Of a DNA stretch of 5,425 bases, positions 1 through 5,425 are shown one piece after another. Positions within the stretch are counted from its first letter, which is position 1. Each line of letters starts with the position of its first letter. The translations under genes were made by a program, and so were the position numbers. Where the stretch lies: positions 1 through 5,425 of the forward strand of contig JABDIP010000150.1 of assembly GCA_013003675.1 (NCBI GenBank), given 5' to 3'. The notes beneath the pieces were generated by a model, which made no database searches, was not told where the DNA came from, and saw nothing but the letters and a program-made list of their open reading frames with translations. Source of the stretch: Inquilinus sp. (GTDB lineage Bacteria > Pseudomonadota > Alphaproteobacteria > DSM-16000 > Inquilinaceae).

Positions 1-1554
1 CAGATGGGCGGCGTCGCCGACAACCTCGGCGCCGCCCTCAATGACCGCTATCGGCGTCAGGGTTTCGACCGCGCCACCGAACGCGACCAGGTGCCGTTGG
101 CCGACGTGATGCGGCTGATGGCGCGCGAGACCCTGACCGGCGAGGCACCGCCGCCCTCGGCGCGCGGGGCCGTCGAGCTCTGGCGTTCCTGGGTCGAGGG
201 CAAGATCGGCCGGGATATCGGCAAGCTGGGCGCGGTGATCGACGACCAGGACGCCTATGCCCGGATCGCCCGGCGCCTGCTCGCCGATCTCGACATGGAT
301 GTCGGGATCGAGGAGGAGTCGGAACCCGACGACCAGGAAGACGGCGGCGAACAGGACGACAGCGCCGAGACCCCCGACAGCGGCGAACGCCAGGGCGAGG
401 AGGTCTCGGCCGATTCCGACGCCATGGACAGCGAACCGCAGACCGGCGACGAGGCGGAGGCGACCGGCGACCCCGACGATTCGGACGGCGAGATGCGCGA
501 GGAGATGGGGCTCGACGATCCGGACGCCCCGGGCCAGCCCTGGCATCCGCATGGCGACCGCCGAAACGACCCGGACGGTCCCGGCTATCGCGCCTTTACC
601 ACCGAATACGACGAGACGGTCAGCGCCGAGGATCTGTGCGATCCGGACGAATTGGCGCGGCTGCGCCTGATGCTCGACCACCAGCTCGTGCACATGCAGG
701 GGGTGATCGCCAAGCTGGCGAACCGCCTGCAACGGCGCTTGATGGCGAAGCAGACCCGGTCCTGGGTCTTCGACCTGGACGAGGGCATGCTGGACAGCGG
801 CCGCCTCGCCCGGATCGTCGTCAATCCGTTGACGCCGCTATCGTTCAAGCAGGAAAGCGACATCGATTTCCGCGATACGGTGGTCACCCTGTTGATCGAC
901 AACTCCGGCTCCATGCGCGGCCGGCCGATCTCGATCGCGGCGATGAGCGCCGACATCCTGGCGCGAACGCTGGAGCGTTGCGGCGTGAAGGTCGAGATCC
1001 TCGGCTTCACGACCCGCGCCTGGAAGGGCGGCATGGCGCGCGAGCGCTGGATCCAGGCCGGCAAGCCGTCGCGCCCGGGCCGGCTGAACGATCTGCGGCA
1101 CATCATCTACAAGGATGCCGACGCCCCGTGGCGCCGCGCCCGGCGCAACCTCGGCCTGATGCTGCGCGAGGGCGTCCTGAAGGAGAACATCGACGGCGAG
1201 GCATTGCTGTGGGCGCATAACCGCCTGATCGGCCGGATGGAGCAACGCCGCATCCTGATGGTCATCTCCGACGGCGCGCCGGTCGACGACAGCACATTGT
1301 CGGTGAATGCGGGCAACTACCTCGAGCGGCATTTGAAACAGGTGATCGACTGGATCGAGACCCGGTCGCCGGTCGAATTGCTGGCGATCGGCATCGGCCA
1401 CGATGTGACCCGCTACTACCGGCGCGCCGTCACCATCGTCGACGCCGAGCAGTTGGGCGGCACCATGGTCGACAAGCTGGCCGAACTGTTCGACGAGGAC
1501 GCCCGGACCACGCGGAAGGCGGGCCGCGGGCGAAGACTGAAGGCCGCCGGATAG
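1..1554 (+). CDS. cobT: Cobaltochelatase subunit CobT, 5'-truncated by the window edge
   Basis: CobT is the VWA subunit of the CobN-CobS-CobT chelatase, which uses ATP to insert Co2+ into hydrogenobyrinic acid a,c-diamide in aerobic cobalamin synthesis; CobT pairs with the AAA+ subunit CobS in the cytoplasm. The frame is open from base 1 and stops with TAG at 1552-1554. The ATG at 4 is probably internal: it gives 516 residues, while the family is usually about 600-640, and there is no upstream sequence to judge. Counting from that ATG: a CobT N-terminal-type helical region (1-95), a low-complexity Asp/Glu-rich linker (about 97-180) typical of CobT, then the C-terminal VWA domain. A metal-site motif DNSGS is at 299-303, with T336/T337 in GFTTRAW and the acidic loop SDGAPVDD at 422-429 as likely further MIDAS elements. 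The tail is basic. cobS is commonly next to cobT and may lie upstream, outside the window. Identity is secure from the VWA part plus the acidic linker. Confidence 0.95.
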   Translation, partial: QMGGVADNLGAALNDRYRRQGFDRATERDQVPLADVMRLMARETLTGEAPPPSARGAVELWRSWVEGKIGRDIGKLGAVIDDQDAYARIARRLLADLDMDVGIEEESEPDDQEDGGEQDDSAETPDSGERQGEEVSADSDAMDSEPQTGDEAEATGDPDDSDGEMREEMGLDDPDAPGQPWHPHGDRRNDPDGPGYRAFTTEYDETVSAEDLCDPDELARLRLMLDHQLVHMQGVIAKLANRLQRRLMAKQTRSWVFDLDEGMLDSGRLARIVVNPLTPLSFKQESDIDFRDTVVTLLIDNSGSMRGRPISIAAMSADILARTLERCGVKVEILGFTTRAWKGGMARERWIQAGKPSRPGRLNDLRHIIYKDADAPWRRARRNLGLMLREGVLKENIDGEALLWAHNRLIGRMEQRRILMVISDGAPVDDSTLSVNAGNYLERHLKQVIDWIETRSPVELLAIGIGHDVTRYYRRAVTIVDAEQLGGTMVDKLAELFDEDARTTRKAGRGRRLKAAG

Positions 1555-1584
1555 AGCCGCCCACCCGGCGCGTTCTCGGTCAAT

Positions 1585-1599
1585 TGAGAACCATTCGCA
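1585..1599. promoter_or_regulatory. Fur-like operator, distal site upstream of fbpA
   Basis: TGAGAAC-C-ATTCGCA is a 7-1-7 imperfect inverted repeat in which 5 of 7 positions pair. It matches the classic TGATAAT-N-ATTATCA Fur core at 10 of 14 arm positions. It lies just upstream of the candidate -35 region of fbpA and 31 bp after the cobT stop. Assignment to Fur rather than another iron regulator (Irr, RirA) is inferred from the 7-1-7 form and the gene it precedes. Confidence 0.5.
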
Positions 1600-1602
1600 G
1601 AA

Positions 1603-1634
1603 TTGCTTGCGCCGGCCCTCGGCATCGATATGAT
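1603..1634 (+). promoter_or_regulatory. Candidate sigma70 promoter of fbpA
   Basis: TATGAT at 1629-1634 matches the -10 consensus at 5 of 6 positions. Possible -35 boxes are weak: TTGCTT at 1603-1608 (20-bp spacing) or TTGCGC at 1607-1612 (16-bp spacing). Transcription would begin near 1641, leaving a leader of about 45 nt. The two Fur-like repeats flank this promoter, one upstream of the -35 and one over the start of transcription, an arrangement that fits repression. The -10 is the only strong element. Confidence 0.4.
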
Positions 1635-1644
1635 CGCCGGCAGT

Positions 1645-1659
1645 TGCGAATGCCTCGCA
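1645..1659. promoter_or_regulatory. Fur-like operator, proximal site upstream of fbpA
   Basis: TGCGAAT-G-CCTCGCA contains the perfect palindrome TGCGA-N5-TCGCA. It is 13/15 identical to the site at 4613-4627 in front of fbpB. It sits 26 bp before the fbpA start codon, at or just downstream of the predicted transcription start, where a bound repressor would block initiation or early elongation. The left arm fits a Fur arm (5 of 7) but the right arm diverges from the classic consensus, so the regulator is inferred. Confidence 0.55.
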
Positions 1660-1670
1660 TCCTCACGGCG

Positions 1671-1676
1671 GAAGGA
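1671..1676 (+). promoter_or_regulatory. Ribosome binding site that sets the fbpA start
   Basis: GAAGGA lies 9 nt before the ATG at 1686. This decides the start: the frame remains open back to a TTG at 1584, but the extra 34 residues would put a charged, Arg-rich stretch before the signal peptide and would overlap the operator and promoter sequences. Confidence 0.8.
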
Positions 1677-1685
1677 ACCCATTCG

Positions 1686-2726
1686 ATGAGCCGGCTTTCC
1701 CGATCCCTTCGCTCGAGCGGCGCAGCCCTCGCCGCCGCCTGCCTGCTGGCGCTGGCCTCCGGCGGCGCGTCGGCCCAGGAGGTCAACGTCTATTCGGCGC
1801 GCCACTACGACACCGACCTGGCGCTCTACGACGATTTCACCGCGCAGACCGGGATCGAGGTCAATCTGATCGAAGGCAGCGCCGACGAGCTGATCGAGCG
1901 GATCGCCGCCGAGGGGCGCAACAGCCCGGCCGATGTGCTGATCACGGTCGATGCCGGCCGGCTGTGGCGCGCCGATCAGGCCAACCTCTTCCAGCCGGTT
2001 CGCTCCGCCGTGCTGGAGGCGCGGATCCCGGCACATCTGCGCCACCCGGACGGGCACTGGTTCGGCCTGTCGAAGCGGGCCCGGGTCATCTTCTACGACC
2101 GCGCCGAGGGCCCGCCGGCCGGCCTTGACAGCTATGAGGACCTCGCCGATCCCGGTTTCGCCGGCACCGTCTGCATCCGCAGCTCGAGCAACATCTACAA
2201 CCAGTCGCTGATGGCCTCGATCATCGCCGCCCACGGCGAAGCCGCGGCGGAAGCCTGGGCCACCGGCGTGGTCGACCATTTCGCCCGCGGCCCGGCCGGC
2301 AACGACCGGGCGCAGATCAAGAGCGTCGTCGCCGGCGAGTGCACGGTGGCCGTCGCTAACACCTATTATTGGGGCCAGATGATCGCGTCCGACGACGCAA
2401 CGGAGCACGGCGCGGCAGCACGGGTCGGCATCCTGTTCCCGAACCAGGACGGGCGCGGCGCCCATGTCAACATCAGCGGCGGCGGGGTGATCGCCACCGC
2501 CCCGAACCGCGACGGCGCCATTCGGTTCCTCGAATACCTCACCGGCCCGGACGCCCAGGCGCTGTTCGCCGAGGCGGCCAACGAATACCCCATCGACCCC
2601 TCGGTGCCGCTGTCCGGCCCGATCGCCGAGTGGGGCGCGTTCAAGGAAGACACGGTGAACGCGTCGCTGCTCGGCAGCAACAACCCCGCCGCCGTACGGA
2701 TCTTCGACCGCGCCGGATGGCGTTGA
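1686..2726 (+). CDS. fbpA: Periplasmic Fe3+-binding protein of an ABC transporter (FbpA/FutA type)
   Basis: This is the extracytoplasmic solute-binding protein of a ferric iron ABC importer, delivering Fe3+ to the permease FbpB. It has 346 residues, normal for the family. Residues 1-30 are a Sec signal peptide: basic start, an Ala/Leu-rich core at about 13-24, and an ASA cleavage site before Q31. The mature protein opens with the family hallmark VNVYSARHYDTD. Likely iron ligands are H40 and Y41 in that motif, Y171 in NIYNQSL, and the pair Y227-Y228 in NTYYWGQ. In Synechocystis FutA1 the ligands, as I recall, are His54, Tyr55, Tyr185, Tyr241 and Tyr242; the spacing here (130 and 56 residues) is the same. 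Other family signatures are WFGLSKRARVIFYDR and the HVNISGGGVIA segment. No lipobox cysteine is present, so it is soluble in the periplasm. Its partner permease is convergent on the other strand, not in an operon with it. Two Fur-like sites precede it, implying iron repression. Ferric specificity over other metals is inferred from the ligand set. Confidence 0.94.
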   Translation: MSRLSRSLRSSGAALAAACLLALASGGASAQEVNVYSARHYDTDLALYDDFTAQTGIEVNLIEGSADELIERIAAEGRNSPADVLITVDAGRLWRADQANLFQPVRSAVLEARIPAHLRHPDGHWFGLSKRARVIFYDRAEGPPAGLDSYEDLADPGFAGTVCIRSSSNIYNQSLMASIIAAHGEAAAEAWATGVVDHFARGPAGNDRAQIKSVVAGECTVAVANTYYWGQMIASDDATEHGAAARVGILFPNQDGRGAHVNISGGGVIATAPNRDGAIRFLEYLTGPDAQALFAEAANEYPIDPSVPLSGPIAEWGAFKEDTVNASLLGSNNPAAVRIFDRAGWR

Positions 2727-2798
2727 CCCTGCTCCCATTGGATCAACGGCGGATGGGTGCGCGGCCAATCAGGCGGCGTTCCTTTGCTCTTCGCCGGC
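2727..2798. other. Convergent spacer between fbpA and fbpB
   Basis: These 72 bp separate the two converging stop codons. A weak 5-bp stem, CGGCG at 2774-2778 with CGCCG at 2792-2796, encloses a 13-nt loop, and an ATTGG/CCAAT pair spans 2737-2768. Neither is followed by a T-run on either strand, so I cannot support an intrinsic terminator. No gene fits here. Read-through from either side would make RNA antisense to the other gene. Confidence 0.4.
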
Positions 2799-4601
2799 CT
2801 AATCTCTGCGCAGCAACGGGTTCCCGGTCGGCGGCGGCACCGGGGCCGTGGCACAAGGGCCGCAGCCCGGTCGCGACCGAGCGATCGCCAGGCTGAGCAG
2901 CACGACCGGGACGACGCCGACGGCGACAATGGCCAGGGCGGCGGTGGACGCCTCGGCGAGCCGCTCGTCGGCGGCCAGGCGATAGACCCGGACCGCCAGC
3001 GTGTCGAAATTGAACGGCCGCAGGATCAGCGTCGCCGGCAGCTCCTTCATCACGTCGACGAAGACCAGCAACCCGGCGGTCAGCAACCCGCCGCGCATCA
3101 TCGGCGCGTGCACGCGCAGCAACGTCCGCCGCGGATTGTGGCCGAGGGCGCGGGAGGCATGGTCCATGCTCGGGCTGATCTTGCCGAGGCTCGATTCAAC
3201 CGTGTTGTAGGACACCGCCAGGAAGCGCACGAGATAGGCGAAGACCAGCGCCGCGATCGAGCCGGTCAGCAGCAGCCCGCTCGAGACTCCGAACGTGTCG
3301 CGGAGGAAGCCGTCGACGGTGTTGTCGAAGGCGGCAAAGGGGATCAGCACGCCGACCGCCACCACCGAGCCGGGCACCGCATAGCCGAGCGAGGCGATGC
3401 GCACCGACACCCGGGTCATCCAGGTCGGGCGCAGCCGCATGCTGTAGGCCATCACCGCCGCCATCAGGACCGCGAGTCCGGCGGTCACCCCCGCCAGGAC
3501 GAAGCTGTTGCGGGCGAAGTCGAGAAACCGCCGGCCCCAGAGCGGGTCGCCCTGGCCGATGGCGAGGTGCAGCAGCAGCGCCGCCGGCAGCAGGAAGCCC
3601 AGCGCGACCGGCGCAGCGCAGACGGCCAGCGCCGCGAGCCCCTTGCCGCGGCGCAGCGGGCGCGGCGACAAATGCCGGTAGCGGCCGGTGGTGTGATAAT
3701 AGCGGGCGCGGCCGCGCGACCATCGCTCCAGCCCGATCAACACCGCCACGAAGACCAGCATGGCGGCAGCGAGCTGTGCCGCCGCCACCGGCGCGCCCAT
3801 GCCGAACCAGGTGCGGTAGATGCCGGTGGTAAAGGTCGCGACGCCGAAATAGCTGACCGTACCGTAGTCGGCGATGGTCTCCATCAACGCCAGCGCCAGA
3901 CCGGCGGCGATCGCCGGCCGTGCCAGCGGCACCGCGACGCCGAAGAAGTTGCGCCACGGCCCGCGCCCCAGCGTACGGCTGACTTCCAGCACGCAGACCG
4001 ACTGCTCCAGGAACGCCGTGCGCGCCAGCAGATAGACATAGGGGTAGAGCACCAGGCCAAGCATCAGGACCGCGCCGCCGAGCGAGCGGATGTTCGGGAA
4101 CCAGTAGTCGCGCGCCGAATGCCATCCAAACGCGCCGCGCAGGGCCGTCTGTACCGGGCCGGCATAGGCCAGCAGGTCGGTATAGGCGTAGGCCAGCACA
4201 TAGGCGGGGACCGCCAGCGGCAGCAGCAGCGCCCATTCCAGGATCCGGCTGCCAGGGAACTGGTGCATGGTGACCAGCCAGGCGGCGGCGACGCCGATCG
4301 ACCCGGCCAGCACGCCGACCCCGAGCAGCAGCAGCAGCGTGTTGCCGACATAGAGCGGCAGCACGGTCTCCGCCAGATGCTCCCAGACGCCGCCGGAATC
4401 GACGAAGATCCGGCTGCCGACCACCAGCACCGGCAGCGCCACCACCGCGGCGATGGCCACGGTCAGCCACGTCCAGGCGCCCGGGACCCGCAAGCCGAGG
4501 GCCGGTCGCTTGGTCTCGTAGGAATAGACTTGGCTGGCCACGGCCCCGGTATATCGCGCGTTGAAGGCGGGATCGGCGTTGACCCAGGTCAACATCCCCA
4601 T
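2799..4601 (-). CDS. fbpB: Fe3+ ABC transporter permease (FbpB type, two fused permease domains)
   Basis: This is the inner-membrane channel of the ferric importer that receives Fe3+ from FbpA. It has 600 residues, at the long end for FbpB/HitB/SfuB proteins, with the usual tandem duplication. A hydrophobic segment at about 43-62 is followed by permease domain 1 (about 80-290), a basic linker (about 292-320) and permease domain 2 (about 330-580), with roughly twelve membrane helices in all. Each half carries the cytoplasmic EAA loop that contacts the ATPase: EVSRTLGRGPWRNFF starting at residue 206, ending in a VPLARP segment, and DHASRALGHNPRRTL starting at residue 480. It ends with TAG at 2799-2801 after a Pro-rich tail. 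The ATG at 4599-4601 is used here, but only a weak AGG precedes it, and the first 40 or so residues are polar; a GTG or TTG start further in, just ahead of the first helix, is possible. A Fur-like site lies 12 bp upstream of the ATG. The ATPase gene fbpC is absent from both flanks. Confidence 0.93.
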   Translation of the reverse strand: MGMLTWVNADPAFNARYTGAVASQVYSYETKRPALGLRVPGAWTWLTVAIAAVVALPVLVVGSRIFVDSGGVWEHLAETVLPLYVGNTLLLLLGVGVLAGSIGVAAAWLVTMHQFPGSRILEWALLLPLAVPAYVLAYAYTDLLAYAGPVQTALRGAFGWHSARDYWFPNIRSLGGAVLMLGLVLYPYVYLLARTAFLEQSVCVLEVSRTLGRGPWRNFFGVAVPLARPAIAAGLALALMETIADYGTVSYFGVATFTTGIYRTWFGMGAPVAAAQLAAAMLVFVAVLIGLERWSRGRARYYHTTGRYRHLSPRPLRRGKGLAALAVCAAPVALGFLLPAALLLHLAIGQGDPLWGRRFLDFARNSFVLAGVTAGLAVLMAAVMAYSMRLRPTWMTRVSVRIASLGYAVPGSVVAVGVLIPFAAFDNTVDGFLRDTFGVSSGLLLTGSIAALVFAYLVRFLAVSYNTVESSLGKISPSMDHASRALGHNPRRTLLRVHAPMMRGGLLTAGLLVFVDVMKELPATLILRPFNFDTLAVRVYRLAADERLAEASTAALAIVAVGVVPVVLLSLAIARSRPGCGPCATAPVPPPTGNPLLRRD

Positions 4602-4605
4602 CGCC

Positions 4606-4634
4606 TAGATAATGCGAATGACTCGCGATTGCAA
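4606..4634 (-). promoter_or_regulatory. Possible fbpB promoter
   Basis: On the minus strand TTGCAA (4629-4634) could be a -35 box, with TATCTA (4606-4611) at 17-bp spacing or CATTAT (4609-4614) at 14-bp spacing as -10. Both are poor matches. The Fur-like repeat sits exactly between and over these boxes, the expected position for a repressor. If this is the promoter, transcription would start within a few bases of the annotated ATG, so the mRNA would be leaderless or the true start codon lies further in. Confidence 0.25.
4613..4627. promoter_or_regulatory. Fur-like operator upstream of fbpB
   Basis: TGCGAAT-G-ACTCGCG is a 7-1-7 imperfect inverted repeat with 5 of 7 pairing positions and is 13/15 identical to the fbpA-proximal site at 1645-1659. 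Flanking AAT on the left and ATTGCA on the right add to its AT-rich look in a GC-rich region. It is 12 bp from the fbpB ATG and 122 bp from the divergent sensor gene, so it most likely serves fbpB. The regulator is inferred to be a Fur-family protein. Confidence 0.55.
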
Positions 4635-4740
4635 ACGATGGCGGTGCCCCCGGCACGACCGGCGGTTGACTTGCCTCATTGCCAGCCGGTCGCCGAGCGC
4701 GGAGCGTAGTGGACGCCATCGGCAGGTCCGAGACCATACC

Positions 4741-4744
4741 GGAG
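4741..4744 (+). promoter_or_regulatory. Ribosome binding site supporting the GTG start at 4750
   Basis: GGAG stands 5 nt before GTG at 4750. The frame is open further upstream, to a TTG at 4666, but that codon has no convincing Shine-Dalgarno sequence, and the upstream codons would add a charged stretch before an already complete N-terminal anchor. Confidence 0.55.
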
Positions 4745-4749
4745 CGAGC

Positions 4750-5425
4750 GTGCAGAAAGAGAAGCAAGCCCGTGCCAGACCCTTCAGGCTGGGGCCCATA
4801 TCGATCTCGATTACCCTGGCGACAAGCATGGGAGCATTGGTGCTGCTCGGCGTCGCCACGGTACTGCTGATCGGGTTGACGACGAGCCGGCGGAACACGC
4901 TGGATCTGCTCAACCAGCAATCCGAGTTGATCGCCGCGGCCATCGAAACCGCTGTGGAGAACCATATCGACCCGGCGATCGATCTGGCCGATTTCGTCGC
5001 GCGGCTGGTCGAGTCCGGGGCACTCGATCTTTCCGACCAGGATCGGGTCATGGATGTCCTGACCGGCGCGCTTGCCGGGACGCCGCAGGTCGGCGCCATC
5101 CTGACCTGGAACCCCGAGTTCAGGACGCTCGGCGTATACAACGACATCGATCGGAATATCGGACCGATTCTGGAGGACTTTCCCAACAGTCCCGACATCC
5201 TCCGCATGCTGGAGGTCATGGCCGAGGTACCGGGCCTGGTGTTCGGCGACCTCATGTATGTGGAAGGCAATACCTACGTCAATCTCGGGCGCGCCCTGAG
5301 GCGGGACGGCGAGTTGCTGGGGTATCTGGGCACCGGCGTGACCTTGCAGGAGTTGTCGCGGCTGGTGACCGATGTCAGCGACCTGTTCGATACGACGGCG
5401 TTCATCCTGCACGGAAGAGATCGGG
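4750..5425 (+). CDS. Membrane-anchored sensor protein, N-terminal part (possible class III adenylate/guanylate cyclase), cut by window end
   Basis: The frame is open from GTG 4750 to the end of the window, giving 225 residues without a stop. A basic cytoplasmic start (QKEKQARARPFR) precedes one transmembrane helix at about 17-43. Residues from about 44 on should be periplasmic: a helical stretch (about 48-105) then an alpha/beta region with TPQVGAILTWNPEF, VYVNLGRA-like strands (YVNLGRALRRDGELLGYLG) and TAFILHGRDR at the cut. This resembles a Cache-like ligand-sensing domain with no second helix yet reached. The flavour matches, from memory, the N-termini of alphaproteobacterial proteins ending in an adenylate/guanylate cyclase catalytic domain. 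A chemoreceptor, histidine kinase or diguanylate cyclase output is equally compatible with what is visible. The gene diverges from fbpB and no iron-box is near its own start, so a link to iron is not shown. It is not listed by a simple ATG-to-stop search because it starts with GTG and has no stop in the window. Confidence 0.8.
   Translation, partial: MQKEKQARARPFRLGPISISITLATSMGALVLLGVATVLLIGLTTSRRNTLDLLNQQSELIAAAIETAVENHIDPAIDLADFVARLVESGALDLSDQDRVMDVLTGALAGTPQVGAILTWNPEFRTLGVYNDIDRNIGPILEDFPNSPDILRMLEVMAEVPGLVFGDLMYVEGNTYVNLGRALRRDGELLGYLGTGVTLQELSRLVTDVSDLFDTTAFILHGRDR

Noticed and set aside
1416..2768. 450-residue minus-strand open frame opposite fbpA and the end of cobT
   Set aside because: It runs through the operator spacer and two real genes, lacks a recognisable domain, and has the composition of a GC-rich antisense shadow.
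2799..2850. CGPC motif in the C-terminal tail of FbpB
   Set aside because: It matches the thioredoxin active-site tetrapeptide, but it lies in a short Pro-rich tail after the last helix with no thioredoxin fold, so it is probably chance.
4644..4656. Small hairpin GTGCC-CCC-GGCAC between fbpB and the sensor gene
   Set aside because: Only 5 bp with a 3-nt loop, no T-run and no match to a regulator site; stems of this size are expected by chance in such GC-rich DNA.
4666..4671. TTGACT as a -35 box for the sensor gene
   Set aside because: It is a good hexamer match, but no acceptable -10 sequence occurs 15-19 bp downstream.
2757..4709. 650-residue plus-strand open frame lying across fbpB
   Set aside because: It is antisense to the clear permease gene, and its translation is a low-complexity run of Arg, Gln, His, Asp and Gly with no membrane or domain logic. 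This is the usual product of reading a GC-rich gene on the opposite strand.
4605..5270. 221-residue minus-strand open frame in the sensor gene region
   Set aside because: The plus-strand frame from 4750 has a ribosome binding site, a basic start, a proper transmembrane helix and a coherent domain; the minus frame is Ser/Arg/Met-rich without structure.
3196..5412. 738-residue minus-strand open frame spanning most of fbpB and the sensor gene
   Set aside because: It crosses two well-supported genes in the wrong frame, and its translation is Arg/Gly/Ala-rich filler. The fbpB part is simply the neighbouring frame of the real permease.

Overview
The window is very GC-rich, with a strong G/C bias at third codon positions. 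It carries cobT of the aerobic cobalamin pathway and a FutA/FbpA-type ferric uptake system. Together these point to an alphaproteobacterium, probably Rhodospirillales-like; the taxonomic placement is an inference from gene content and protein flavour only.

Layout. (1) 1-1554, plus strand: the 3' part of cobT, the VWA subunit of the cobalt chelatase CobNST, whose N-terminus lies left of the window. (2) 1555-1685: a 131-bp spacer holding two Fur-like inverted repeats, a plausible sigma70 -10 box and a clear ribosome binding site. (3) 1686-2726, plus strand: a periplasmic ferric-iron binding protein with signal peptide and a complete set of FutA-type iron ligands. (4) 2727-2798: a short convergent spacer without a convincing terminator. 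(5) 4601-2799, minus strand: the cognate two-domain permease FbpB, read toward fbpA. (6) 4602-4749: a divergent intergenic region whose fbpB side contains a third Fur-like site, 13/15 identical to one of those before fbpA. (7) 4750-5425, plus strand: the start of a membrane-anchored sensor protein with one N-terminal transmembrane helix and a Cache-like periplasmic region, cut by the window end; it may be a class III adenylate/guanylate cyclase.

How the genes work together. FbpA would capture Fe3+ in the periplasm and FbpB would pass it through the inner membrane. The ATPase (FbpC) is not in the window. The two genes do not form an operon: they converge, each with its own promoter region. The shared operator-like sequence suggests that a Fur-family regulator coordinates them. 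cobT and the sensor gene look like unrelated neighbours. I see no RNA genes, CRISPR, insertion sequences or prophage parts, and no evidence of an undescribed system; the most interesting signal is the matched operator pair on a split, convergent iron-uptake locus.
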